A stretch of 32,842 bases of DNA from Comamonadaceae bacterium (GTDB taxonomy: Bacteria > Pseudomonadota > Gammaproteobacteria > Burkholderiales > Burkholderiaceae_C). The stretch covers positions 1-32,842 of the forward strand of contig JAAFIY010000038.1 of NCBI GenBank assembly GCA_013297985.1. Reading direction: 5' to 3'. Each line of letters begins with the position of its first letter. Position 1 is the stretch's first letter. Positions 23,980 to 32,511 of this stretch are shown here, piece by piece. The position numbers and the translations under genes were made by a program. The notes beneath the pieces were generated by a model. That model ran no database searches, was not told where the DNA came from, and saw only the letters and a program-made list of their open reading frames with translations.

Positions 23980-25068
23980 GTGCCAGTGCCCAGCCCCAGC
24001 CTGTCCGCCCCGGTGCCGCCGCTGAATGATCGGCTGTGGCACCTCGCTGACGCACTGGCCCCCGTGGGGGCGGCGTTGGCGATTGCGGTGGCGCTGTTCT
24101 CCGTCGCCGTGGGGGTGGCCGGGCACAACCCGCTGGAAGTATGGGCGCTGATTTTTCGCGGGGGGTTTGGCGATGCTTTTGCATGGCAGAACACGCTGCA
24201 ACGGGCAGCGCCCCTGATCCTGACCGGTTTGGCGGTGGCGATTCCCGCTCAGGCTGGGCGGGTGATCATTGGCAGCGAAGGGGCCTTGGTGCTCGGCGGC
24301 TTGGCAGCCGCTGCGCTGGGCGTTGTGGTGGCAAAAAGCGGGGCCTGGGTGGCGTGGCCGCTAATGGCCATGGCCGGGGCGCTGGCGGGAGGTCTGTGGA
24401 TTGCCATCGCCGGGTGGCTGCGCGAATGGCGCGAGGTGAATGAAACCATCTCCAGCCTGCTGCTGTCCTTCATTGCCATTGCGCTGTTCAACCAGATGGT
24501 GGAAACCGTGCTGCGCGACCCAGGCAGCCTGAACAAACCGTCCACCCAACCGCTGCCTGAAGCCCTGATGCTGCCCACCTTGCCCGGCTTGGACGTGCAC
24601 TGGGGCTTGGTGCTGGGTGCGGTAGTCGCCCTGCTGTGCTGGGCGGTGCTGCGCCTGACCCCGCTGGGCCTGGCGATTCGGGTGGCGGGCGGCAATGTGC
24701 GGGCAGCCAAAGGCGTTGGGCTGCCGGTGGCTACGTTGACCATTGGCGCCTGCGCAGTGGGTGGTGCCTGTGCCGGGTTGGCTGGTGCCATCGAGGTAGC
24801 AGCCGTACACGGATCGGCCAATGCCTCTTTGATTGCGGGCTACGGCTACACCGGCATCCTGATCGCTTTCGCCGCCCGGTTTTCACCAGCGGCGGTGGTA
24901 CCTGTGGCTATTTTGGTGGGCGGCATTGCCGCCAGCGGCAGCTTGTTGCAGCGTCGCTTGGGTCTGCCCGAAGCCAGCGTCACCGTGCTCTTGGGTTTTG
25001 CATTTGTGGCGCTGATTGGTTGCGAAGCGCTGCGCGGTCGCGTCTTGGCGCGGCGCAACCGGGGATAA
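23980..25068 (+). CDS. ABC transporter permease, BMP/ribose type, subunit 1
   Basis: The 362-residue permease is of the branched-chain/ribose transporter class (BPD_transp_2), the usual first permease of BMP systems. It starts at GTG 23980, six bases after the binding-protein stop. About eight hydrophobic segments are visible. Conserved pieces are AIPAQAGRVIIGSEGALVLG near residue 87 and the EAA-like loop GLAIRVAGGNVRAAKGVGLP near 230. The end region YGYTGILIAFAARFSP is also typical. It works with the second permease and the double ATPase downstream. Confidence 0.88.
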   Translation: MPVPSPSLSAPVPPLNDRLWHLADALAPVGAALAIAVALFSVAVGVAGHNPLEVWALIFRGGFGDAFAWQNTLQRAAPLILTGLAVAIPAQAGRVIIGSEGALVLGGLAAAALGVVVAKSGAWVAWPLMAMAGALAGGLWIAIAGWLREWREVNETISSLLLSFIAIALFNQMVETVLRDPGSLNKPSTQPLPEALMLPTLPGLDVHWGLVLGAVVALLCWAVLRLTPLGLAIRVAGGNVRAAKGVGLPVATLTIGACAVGGACAGLAGAIEVAAVHGSANASLIAGYGYTGILIAFAARFSPAAVVPVAILVGGIAASGSLLQRRLGLPEASVTVLLGFAFVALIGCEALRGRVLARRNRG

Positions 25069-25071
25069 GCC

Positions 25072-25995
25072 ATGGATGTCAGCACTCTGGGCTGGTGGGG
25101 CGTGCCCTTGGCAATTTTGGGCGGCGCCATCCGAGTGGGTACGCCCCTGCTTTGGGTGAGCTTGGGCGAGACGGTGACCGAGAAAGCCGGGCGCATCAAC
25201 TTGGGGCTGGAAGGCACTTTGTTGATGGGCGCCATGGTGGCCTATGGCGCGGCTTACGTCAGCGGCAATGCGTGGCTGGGCGTGTTGGCCGCAGCGGGTG
25301 TCGGAGCGTTGCTGGGCTTGTTGCACGGGCTGCTGTGCTCCCTGCCGCGAGTCAACGACACCGCCATGGGGATTGCGCTGATGCTGGCGGGCTCTGGCCT
25401 GGCGTTTTGGCTGGGTAAGCCTTTGATTCAACCCTCTGCTCCCGACCTAGGTGCGATTGAGTTGGGCGGCTTCACCGATCAACCCGCCGTACAGGCGGCC
25501 TTGGCCATCAGTCCCTTGTTCGTACTGGGCGTGGGGCTGGCTTTTTTGGTGCATGCAGCTTTGGGACACACCCGTTTTGGGCTGCGCCTGCGCGTGGTGG
25601 GCGACAGCGAAGCCGCCGCCCGCGCCTTTGGTTTGCAGCCCATGCTGTACCGGGTGGCGGCCACAGCGTTTGGTGGCGCCTGTGCGGGAGTGGGGGGCGC
25701 GTCCTTGTCTTTGGTGTACCCCGGCGCCTGGAGCGAAGCTTTGTCTAGCGGCCAAGGCGTGATGGCGGTGGCGCTGGTGATTTTTGCGCGTTGGGATCCC
25801 CGGCGTTGCATCTGGGCCGCGCTGCTGTTTGGCGGCGCCAGCGCCATCAGCCCCGCGCTGCAAGCCCTGGGCTATACCGAGGGCTACTACCTTTTTGCGG
25901 CGCTGCCCTATGTGCTGACGCTGCTGCTCTTGATTGGTTTGGGCAAGCCGGGCCCGCGCCACGGCGCGCCAGGTGAGCTTTCTCTCAACCGGTGA
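25072..25995 (+). CDS. ABC transporter permease, BMP/ribose type, subunit 2
   Basis: This is the second permease of the same importer, 307 residues from ATG 25072, three bases after the first permease stop. The family pattern is clear: GETVTEKAGRINLGLEGTLL near the N-terminus, LPRVNDTAMGIALMLAGSGL in the middle, the cytoplasmic loop FGLRLRVVGDSEAAARAFGL and the final membrane pair near ALPYVLTLLLLIGLGKPG. The two permeases form a heterodimeric channel in such systems. Confidence 0.88.
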   Translation: MDVSTLGWWGVPLAILGGAIRVGTPLLWVSLGETVTEKAGRINLGLEGTLLMGAMVAYGAAYVSGNAWLGVLAAAGVGALLGLLHGLLCSLPRVNDTAMGIALMLAGSGLAFWLGKPLIQPSAPDLGAIELGGFTDQPAVQAALAISPLFVLGVGLAFLVHAALGHTRFGLRLRVVGDSEAAARAFGLQPMLYRVAATAFGGACAGVGGASLSLVYPGAWSEALSSGQGVMAVALVIFARWDPRRCIWAALLFGGASAISPALQALGYTEGYYLFAALPYVLTLLLLIGLGKPGPRHGAPGELSLNR

Positions 25996-26001
25996 CCTGA
26001 C

Positions 26002-26697
26002 ATGAGTGGTTTTGCACCTGTTTTGGCTGATCCCTACGCCTGGCCCTTTGATGGTCACTGGGCCCCGCGCGACACCGCGCTGGTGATCATCGACATGCAG
26101 ACCGACTTCTGCGGCGTGGGCGGCTATGTCGACCGCATGGGCTATGACTTGTCGCTCACCCGTGCTCCCATTGGGCCTATCTCAGCGCTGATGGCTCGGG
26201 CGCGCGCCTTGGGCGTGCATGTGGTGCACACCCGCGAAGGCCATCGGCCTGATCTGGCTGACTTGCCCGCCAACAAACGCTGGCGCTCTCAACGCATCGG
26301 TGCGGGCATTGGCGACATGGGCCCATGTGGCCGCATCCTGGTGCGCGGCGAACCGGGCTGGCAGATCATTGATGAACTGGCGCCCCAAGCCGGTGAAGTG
26401 ATCATCGACAAACCGGGCAAAGGCAGCTTTTGCGCCACGGATTTGGAACTGGTGCTGCACACCCGAGGCATTCGCAACCTGATCCTCACCGGCATCACCA
26501 CCGACGTGTGTGTCCACACCACGATGCGCGAAGCCAACGACCGTGGATTCGAGTGCGTGATCGTGAGCGACGGCACCGGCGCCACCGACCGCGGCAACCA
26601 CGACGCCGCGCTCAAGATGGTGACGATGCAAGGCGGCGTGTTTGGCGCGGTGGCCACGTCTGCGCAAATTCTGGCGGCTTGGGACGCTGCAGCGTGA
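26002..26697 (+). CDS. biuH: Biuret hydrolase (isochorismatase-fold cysteine hydrolase)
   Basis: The 231-residue enzyme is a cysteine hydrolase of the isochorismatase superfamily. Catalytic residues are Asp31 (VIIDMQTDF), Lys137 (IDKPGKGSF) and Cys170 ([16 protein letters not shown]). Their spacing (106 and 33 residues) equals that of the Rhizobium biuret hydrolase triad as I recall it (Asp36/Lys142/Cys175). Segments such as [31 protein letters not shown] and QRIGAGIGD also fit that enzyme. The expected reaction is biuret plus water to allophanate plus ammonia, feeding the allophanate hydrolase at the head of the operon. It starts six bases after the second permease and overlaps the next gene. 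A ureidoacrylate or N-carbamoyl hydrolase is the alternative, but the context disfavours it. Confidence 0.87.
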   Translation: MSGFAPVLADPYAWPFDGHWAPRDTALVIIDMQTDFCGVGGYVDRMGYDLSLTRAPIGPISALMARARALGVHVVHTREGHRPDLADLPANKRWRSQRIGAGIGDMGPCGRILVRGEPGWQIIDELAPQAGEVIIDKPGKGSFCATDLELVLHTRGIRNLILTGITTDVCVHTTMREANDRGFECVIVSDGTGATDRGNHDAALKMVTMQGGVFGAVATSAQILAAWDAAA

Positions 26698-28355
26698 CGA
26701 TTCCGCCCACCCCCACACCGCCGCGCGCAGCCCGCATCGACATGCTGGGTTTTTCCAAGCGCTTTGGTCAGTTGCAGGCACTGGACGACGTATCGCTGCA
26801 AGTGCTGCCAGGCAGCATGCACGCGCTCTTGGGCGAGAACGGCGCGGGCAAAAGCACCTTGGTGAAGAGCCTGATTGGGTTTTACAAAGCCGATGCGGGC
26901 GCGGTGGTGGTGGACGGGCGCGAGCAGGCCATTGCCAGCCCGCGTGATGCGGCGGCCCTGGGCATTGGCATGATTTTTCAGCACTTCACCGTAGTGCCTG
27001 GCATGAGCGTGGCTGAAAACCTGGTGTTGGCCGGGCGCGACGTGCCGTGGTTGCTGCGTTGGGGGGCAGAGCGCGACAAGCTGCGCACATTTATGCAGAC
27101 CGCGCCCTTCCGCTTACCCCTGGACCGCCCGGTGGCCGAACTGGCGGCAGGCGAAAAACAAAAGCTCGAAATCTTGAAAGCGCTGTACACCCAGCGGCGA
27201 TTTCTGATCTTGGATGAGCCCACGTCTGTCCTGACACCCCTAGAAGCCGATGAGGTGCTGGGGCAGGTCAAGGCGCTGTGCCAGCAACAGCGATTGACGG
27301 TGCTCATCATCACCCACAAGTTTCGCGAAGTGTTTGGCTACTGTGACGCGGTAACAGTGTTGCGCCGAGGCCAGCGCGTGGGCGCGAGCTTGGTGACAGA
27401 CACCGATCGCGCCCAACTGGCTGCATGGATGATGGGGCAAGACTTGGCCGTTGACGGCGGTGCGGTGGCTGCTGCGCCACCTCTGGCCGCGCCCCCGAGC
27501 TCCGTCACCCCTACGCCCACCCACCCAAGCGGTGACACCCTTCAGGCCAAGCCCCGTCTGGCGGTGCGCTCGCTGCGCGTGGGCAAGGCGGGGGAGCATG
27601 GACACATCGAAGGCCTGAGCCTGCAGGTGATGCCCGGCGAAATCGTGGGCGTGGCGGGTGTGTCTGGCAACGGCCAACGCGAGTTGATGGCGGCACTCAC
27701 CGGCACCTTGCCCATCGCCGATGGCAGCTTGGAAGTCGATGGTCAGCCCTATTGGCCGACCCGCAGGGCCATGACCACCGCGCGAGTGCGCAGCCTGCCT
27801 GAAGAACCCCTCTTCAACGCCAGCGTCGGCAAGCTCAGCGTGGCCGAAAACCTGGCCCTGCGCAACTTTGACCGCATGCCTCTGAAAGTGGGCTGGCGGC
27901 TGTCGGCGCGTGCCATGCGAGCACAGGCTGTGGCAGCCATCGCAGCCTTCAACGTCAAAACGCCAGGGCCGCAGTCGGCGATTGAAAACCTGTCGGGCGG
28001 TAATGTGCAGCGGGCTGTGCTGGCGCGCGAACTGGGCGCCTTCAATGACGATGTACCGCGCTTGCTTTTGGTGGCCAACCCGTGCTTTGGCTTGGACTTT
28101 CAGGCCGCTGCCGAAATCCACGCGCGGCTGCGCGCGGCGCGCGACGGGGGTTGCGGCGTGCTGCTGCTCAGCGAGGACTTGGACGAAATCTTGGCCTTGG
28201 CCTCTCGCGTGCTGGTCATGAGCCACGGCCACATCGTGCATGAGTGCGCCGCAGCGCAGGCCGACATTGGCGTGATTGGCCGCGCCATGGCGGGCGACAC
28301 CCATTTGGAGCCAGCCGCACCGGCGGCGGCCCACACGACCAAGGAGCCTGCATGA
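26694..28355 (+). CDS. ABC transporter double ATP-binding protein, BMP/ribose type
   Basis: The fused ATPase has two ABC domains in 553 residues. The start is GTG 26694, overlapping the biuret hydrolase stop as GTGA; upstream in-frame codons lie within biuH. Domain 1 has Walker [11 protein letters not shown], a relaxed signature [16 protein letters not shown] and Walker [15 protein letters not shown] linker of about 50 residues rich in Ala, Pro and Thr joins it to domain 2. Domain 2 has the usual degenerate Walker [12 protein letters not shown], signature [15 protein letters not shown] and Walker [13 protein letters not shown]. This asymmetric pair is normal for sugar/BMP-type importers. It energises the two permeases upstream. 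Confidence 0.9.
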   Translation: MTIPPTPTPPRAARIDMLGFSKRFGQLQALDDVSLQVLPGSMHALLGENGAGKSTLVKSLIGFYKADAGAVVVDGREQAIASPRDAAALGIGMIFQHFTVVPGMSVAENLVLAGRDVPWLLRWGAERDKLRTFMQTAPFRLPLDRPVAELAAGEKQKLEILKALYTQRRFLILDEPTSVLTPLEADEVLGQVKALCQQQRLTVLIITHKFREVFGYCDAVTVLRRGQRVGASLVTDTDRAQLAAWMMGQDLAVDGGAVAAAPPLAAPPSSVTPTPTHPSGDTLQAKPRLAVRSLRVGKAGEHGHIEGLSLQVMPGEIVGVAGVSGNGQRELMAALTGTLPIADGSLEVDGQPYWPTRRAMTTARVRSLPEEPLFNASVGKLSVAENLALRNFDRMPLKVGWRLSARAMRAQAVAAIAAFNVKTPGPQSAIENLSGGNVQRAVLARELGAFNDDVPRLLLVANPCFGLDFQAAAEIHARLRAARDGGCGVLLLSEDLDEILALASRVLVMSHGHIVHECAAAQADIGVIGRAMAGDTHLEPAAPAAAHTTKEPA

Positions 28356-29020
28356 TCACCGTGAACGCGGCACGCCCCTATGCCTTCAGCTTTGACCCAG
28401 CTCACACGGCGGTGGTGATGATCGACATGCAGCGCGACTTTTTGGAGCCAGGCGGTTTTGGCGCGCTGTTGGGCAACGATGTGTCACCGCTGGCGCGCAT
28501 CGTGCCGGCTTGTGTGGAACTGCTCGCACTGGCGCGGTGGCACCAAATGAAGGTGGTGCACACCCAAGAAGCACATGACCCACTGCTGGCCGATTGCCCA
28601 CCCGCCAAGCGCGCCCGTGGCCATCTGCAATGCGGTATTGGCGATGTGGGCCCACTGGGCCGGGTGTTGGTGGCCGGTGAGCCAGGGGCAGACTTTGTAC
28701 CTGCGCTCGCACCCCAGGCCGGCGACATCGTGCTGCGCAAGCCAGGCAAGGGCGCTTTTTTTGCCACGAGCCTCGACACCATCTTGCGCAACGCGGGCAT
28801 CACCCATTTGCTGGTGGGCGGCGTGACCACCGAGGTATGCGTGCAGACCACCCTGCGCGAGGCCAATGACCGGGGCTACGAATGCCTGCTGGTGCATGAC
28901 TGCGCGGCCAGCTACTTTCCCCAATTCCATCAAGCTACGGTTGAGATGGTGGTGGCGCAAGGCGGCATCGTGGGCTGGGCGGCCTCGTTGGCGCAGCTGA
29001 GGCAGGCTTTTGCGCCATGA
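28352..29020 (+). CDS. Second isochorismatase-fold cysteine hydrolase, candidate triuret hydrolase
   Basis: The 222-residue cysteine hydrolase begins at ATG 28352, overlapping the ATPase stop (ATGA), with a strong AAGGAG site. The triad is Asp25 ([10 protein letters not shown]), Lys130 (LRKPGKGAF) and Cys163 ([18 protein letters not shown]), all intact. It is clearly related to the upstream biuret hydrolase but not a recent copy: the substrate-loop regions differ ([40 protein letters not shown]). The biuret hydrolase-specific GYDLSL and PANKRW pieces are missing. Triuret hydrolase (TrtA, described from Herbaspirillum) is an isochorismatase-family enzyme acting one step before biuret, so this is the natural candidate for a triuret or related ureido-amide step. 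The assignment is inference from context. Confidence 0.75.
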   Translation: MITVNAARPYAFSFDPAHTAVVMIDMQRDFLEPGGFGALLGNDVSPLARIVPACVELLALARWHQMKVVHTQEAHDPLLADCPPAKRARGHLQCGIGDVGPLGRVLVAGEPGADFVPALAPQAGDIVLRKPGKGAFFATSLDTILRNAGITHLLVGGVTTEVCVQTTLREANDRGYECLLVHDCAASYFPQFHQATVEMVVAQGGIVGWAASLAQLRQAFAP

Positions 29021-29745
29021 TTCGGGGTATGGACGGCTCTTCAACCAACGCCCTGCTGGATGCAGGTGCCCCGCGCAACAACCTCGCTGAACAGGTCTAC
29101 GCTCGCCTAAAGGCTGAGCTGCATGACTTTTTGTGGGTGCCTGGCGACCGTTTTTCTGAAGCCGAAGTGGGCGCCCGTATGGGGGTAAGCCGCACGCCGG
29201 TGCGCGAAGCGCTGTTTCGTTTGCGCAATGCGGGCTACCTAGACGTCGAGGCCAAAGCGGGTTGGTTTGTCAAACCCATCGACTTTGAAGCGGTTGAGCA
29301 CCTGTATGACCTGCGGGTGGTGCTGGAAGTGGCAGCGCTTGAGCGGCTGGGCCAACGCAAAACCGACCCGGCGGAGTTTGATGAGCTCAAGGCCGCATGG
29401 CTGGTGTCGCACGCTGAGCGGCTGACCGACGGCCATTCGGTCGGCGCCTTGGATGAGCAGTTTCATTCGCTGCTGGTACGCGCTGCAGGCAACCCCGAGA
29501 TGGCCCGCGTGCACGAAGACGTGACCGAGCGCATTCGCATCGTTCGGCGGCTGGATTTCACCCGCGATGACCGCATTGCGGCCACCTATGACGAGCACGC
29601 CAAGATTCTGCGGGCGGTCATTCAGCGCAAAACTGATCAGGCCCAGCTGCTGTTGAAAACCCACATCGAGCAGAGCAAGGTCGAGGTGCGCAAGATCACG
29701 CTGCACGCGCTGCACAGCGCCAGGCTACGACGCCAACGCGGCTGA
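29017..29745 (+). CDS. GntR-family transcriptional regulator, FCD (FadR) subfamily
   Basis: The 242-residue regulator has an N-terminal winged helix ([48 protein letters not shown]) and a C-terminal all-helical FCD ligand domain. In the FCD domain, Asp and His residues around [30 protein letters not shown] and [12 protein letters not shown] would form the metal/ligand pocket. ATG 29017 overlaps the previous stop (ATGA); ATG 29029 is an alternative. As last gene of the operon it most likely controls it, sensing a pathway ureido compound or carboxylate. A matching TTGTATACC-type operator candidate lies before the first gene. Confidence 0.9.
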   Translation: MIRGMDGSSTNALLDAGAPRNNLAEQVYARLKAELHDFLWVPGDRFSEAEVGARMGVSRTPVREALFRLRNAGYLDVEAKAGWFVKPIDFEAVEHLYDLRVVLEVAALERLGQRKTDPAEFDELKAAWLVSHAERLTDGHSVGALDEQFHSLLVRAAGNPEMARVHEDVTERIRIVRRLDFTRDDRIAATYDEHAKILRAVIQRKTDQAQLLLKTHIEQSKVEVRKITLHALHSARLRRQRG

Positions 29746-29768
29746 CGCGCCCAACTCAGTCAGCGGGC

Positions 29769-29828
29769 ATTTGCTACCAAATTAGTAGCTGCTTAGGCAG
29801 TTAAATACGGCGCAAGAGCCCTATTTCA
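29769..29828 (+). repeat. Dispersed palindromic element, copy 7
   Basis: It reads ATTTGCTACCAAATTAGTAG, then CTGCTTAGGCAGTTAAATAC and GGCGCAAGAGCCCTATTTCA. It has both modules; the GGCGCAAGAGCCC part corresponds to GGGCGAAAGAGCCC in copy 1. It fills the junction between the convergent gntR and cphA genes. Confidence 0.75.
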
Positions 29829-29843
29829 CATAAAGCGGCTTGC

Positions 29844-32462
29844 TTAGGCTACGCGCTGCCGCTGCGCTTGGGCCGCATCTTGTGCTTGGGCGGCATTGGC
29901 CTCGGCCGCACACTTGGCCAAATAGGCCAGCGACTCCTCGACCCGGTCGACCAAAACCAAACACAAGTCGCCCGACTGCAACTGCGCCAAGGCGCGGTCA
30001 ATCGCTAGGAATTCGCCGCGCACTTCCTCAATGCGGGTGGTGCGGGTGGCACCGACCAAGCCTTCGCGCAGCAGCGCCAGCACTTCACCATCGGCCCGCC
30101 CGCGCTGGCAGGCATCTTGGTACAAGATGACGTCATCAAACGCGTGGCCCAAGATAGCCGTTTGGCCGCGCAGGTCTTCGTCGCGCCGGTCACCTGCGCC
30201 GCTGATTACCACGCTGCGCCGCCGCGCGGGGATGGCCGCTACGGCTTGCACCAGTGCGCGAATCGCGTCGGGGTTGTGGCCATAGTCGGCAATCACCGTG
30301 GCGCCACGGTAGTCCATGACGTTGAAGCGGCCAGGCGCGTTGTCGGCATCGGCCATGAAGCTGGCCAAGCCGCTGCGAATGCTGGCCCAGCTCAGGCCCA
30401 CACCCCAGGCGGCGGCAATGGCGGCCATGACGTTTTCCACCTGAAAGCCGATGCTGCCGCCCCGGGTGATGGGAATGTCGCGCAACAGCACCCGTTCGCG
30501 CCATGCGCCTTGCGCAGCGACGATGGCGTCGCCATCCACCCACACCGAGCGGAACCCACGGGCGCGGTGCGCAGCCAACACGGGCTGCTGGCGATCCGCC
30601 GCAAAGTAGATGATTTGCCCAGGGGTCTGGCTGGCCATGGCGGCGCACAGCGGGTCGGCTGCGTTGAGAACCGCATAACCGGTAGGGGCCACGTTTTGCA
30701 CGATGACACTTTTCACACTGGCCACTTGCTCTGCCGTGTGGATGTAGTTCATCCCCAGGTGATCGCCTTCGCCAATGTTGGTGACCACGGCCACGTCGCA
30801 GCGGTCAAAACCCAAGCCTTCGCGCAAGATGCCGCCACGGGCAGTTTCCAACACGGCGGCTTCGACTTCGGGGTGCATCAGCACATTGCGGGCGCTCTTG
30901 GGGCCTGAGCAATCACCGCTGTCGATTTGGCGGCCATCCACATAAACGCCATCGGTATTGGTCATGCCCACACAGCGGCCGTCACTGGCCAGCAGGTGTG
31001 ACACCAAACGGGTGGTGGTGGTTTTGCCGTTGGTGCCAGTGATGGCCACTACTGGAATGCGCCCGTCATCGCCATGCGGATACAAATGGTTAACGATGGC
31101 TTGGCCCACATTGCGGCCCTTGCCAAAGCTGGGCGACAGGTGCATGCGCAGGCCAGGTGCGGCGTTGACTTCCACCACGCCGCCCGATTGTTTTTCCAGC
31201 GGTACTTGCACGCTTTCGCACACCACGTCCACGCCGCAAATGTCCAACCCGATCATTTGGGCGGCGGCCACCGCTTGGGCAGCCACTTCGGGATGCACGT
31301 CGTCAGTGACATCAGTGGCGCTGCCACCGGTGGACAAGTTGGCGTTGTTGCGCAAGATCACCCGCTGGCCTTGGGCGGGAACTGATTCCGGATTCAAGCC
31401 CTGCAAAGCCAGGCGGGCCTCTGCGATGTCGTCCAGGCGCAAGCGGGTGAGCGCCGTGCCGTGGCCCACGCCGCGGCGGGGGTCTTGATTGACGATGGCC
31501 ACCAGCTGGGCCACCGTGTGCTCCCCGTCGCCAATCACCATGGGCGGGTCACGGCGCGAAGCCGCCACCAGCTTGTCGCCGACCACCAACAGGCGGAAAT
31601 CTTGGCCCGGCAGGTACTTCTCAACCATCACCGTGCCGTATTGGCTGGCGCTGGCAAAAGCGCGCTGCAGGTTGGCCTGCTCGGTGATGTTGACCGTGAC
31701 GCCCTTGCCCTGGTTGCCGTCTTGCGGCTTGACCACCACCGGCAGGCCGATTTCAAGCGCGGCGGCCCATGCGTCAGTGGCATCCACCACGGGGCGTCCA
31801 AACGGAACCGGTACACCAGCAGCACGCAAGAGGGCCTTGGTTAGATCTTTGTTCTGCGCAATAGATTCTGCGACGGCGCTGGTCTGATCTACCTCAGCGG
31901 CCTGAATGCGGCGCTGTTTGACGCCCCAGCCGAACTGCACCAGGCTGCCCCGGGTGAGGCGCCGAAACGGAATGCCGCGCGCCAAGCCAGCATCCACGAT
32001 GGAGCCGGTGGAAGGGCCCAGCCGTTCGTCTTCGTCAATGTCATGCAGTTCGGCAATGGCTGCGGCGCTGTCGTAGGGCGCGTCGGCCAAGGCGGCGCGA
32101 ACCAAGTCCGCGGCAGCGTCAAATGCACGGCGACCCACGGCTTCTTCGGCGTACTGCACCACCACGTGGTAAGTACCCGCTTCGCTGGTGAGCTCGGTGT
32201 GGCCAAAGCCCACATGGCAGCCCGCTTGCGATTGCAAGGTGAGCGCCACCGCCTCAATGGCGTGGGCCAGGCTCAGGTGATCTTCATGGCTGCGGGGCTG
32301 CAGGTGGCCCAGCGCGGGCAGGCGAGAGCGCAGACGCGACTCAAACCCCGGCATGCGTTGGAGGTTGCACTGCTCAGGCGGCAGCGACACGACGGCTTCC
32401 ACCGAGGTGTGGCGGCTCCAGCGGTTGGGGCCGCGCAGGCTGCGAATGCGTTGGATGTCCAT
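29844..32462 (-). CDS. cphA: Cyanophycin synthetase
   Basis: The enzyme polymerises Asp and Arg into cyanophycin, a nitrogen storage granule, using ATP. ATG 32462 gives MDIQRIRSLRGPNRWSRHTS, the usual N-terminus, and 872 residues, the normal length; codons further upstream overlap the preceding gene and are not conserved. An N-terminal domain is followed by the ATP-grasp domain (VVVKPQDGNQGKGVTVNI; VMVEKYLPGQDFRLLVVGD; ICGVDVVCE; VVEVNAAPGLRMHLSPSFGK), which adds Asp. The Mur ligase-like domain (VVAITGTNGKTTTTRLVSHL; ARGGILREGLGFDRCDVAVV; VIADYGHNPDAIRALV) adds Arg. It starts 49 bp after the end of a second cyanophycin synthetase gene. It is convergent with the biuret operon, whose product ammonia could ultimately be stored in this polymer. 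Confidence 0.94.
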   Translation of the reverse strand: MDIQRIRSLRGPNRWSRHTSVEAVVSLPPEQCNLQRMPGFESRLRSRLPALGHLQPRSHEDHLSLAHAIEAVALTLQSQAGCHVGFGHTELTSEAGTYHVVVQYAEEAVGRRAFDAAADLVRAALADAPYDSAAAIAELHDIDEDERLGPSTGSIVDAGLARGIPFRRLTRGSLVQFGWGVKQRRIQAAEVDQTSAVAESIAQNKDLTKALLRAAGVPVPFGRPVVDATDAWAAALEIGLPVVVKPQDGNQGKGVTVNITEQANLQRAFASASQYGTVMVEKYLPGQDFRLLVVGDKLVAASRRDPPMVIGDGEHTVAQLVAIVNQDPRRGVGHGTALTRLRLDDIAEARLALQGLNPESVPAQGQRVILRNNANLSTGGSATDVTDDVHPEVAAQAVAAAQMIGLDICGVDVVCESVQVPLEKQSGGVVEVNAAPGLRMHLSPSFGKGRNVGQAIVNHLYPHGDDGRIPVVAITGTNGKTTTTRLVSHLLASDGRCVGMTNTDGVYVDGRQIDSGDCSGPKSARNVLMHPEVEAAVLETARGGILREGLGFDRCDVAVVTNIGEGDHLGMNYIHTAEQVASVKSVIVQNVAPTGYAVLNAADPLCAAMASQTPGQIIYFAADRQQPVLAAHRARGFRSVWVDGDAIVAAQGAWRERVLLRDIPITRGGSIGFQVENVMAAIAAAWGVGLSWASIRSGLASFMADADNAPGRFNVMDYRGATVIADYGHNPDAIRALVQAVAAIPARRRSVVISGAGDRRDEDLRGQTAILGHAFDDVILYQDACQRGRADGEVLALLREGLVGATRTTRIEEVRGEFLAIDRALAQLQSGDLCLVLVDRVEESLAYLAKCAAEANAAQAQDAAQAQRQRVA

Positions 32463-32511
32463 TTGGGTTGCCAATGTCCGGTATCGTCCAAACAGAAACG
32501 GGGCAAGCCCC

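Noticed and set aside
27240..28334. 364-codon open frame on the minus strand
   Set aside because: It is antisense to the transporter ATPase gene, whose two ABC domains are intact; no motif in the shadow product.
963..29828. The seven short repeats as a CRISPR array
   Set aside because: They are scattered over 29 kb in both orientations, with variable lengths and no regular spacers or cas genes.
30117..30908. 263-codon open frame on the plus strand
   Set aside because: It is antisense to cphA; composition and lack of motifs mark it as a shadow.
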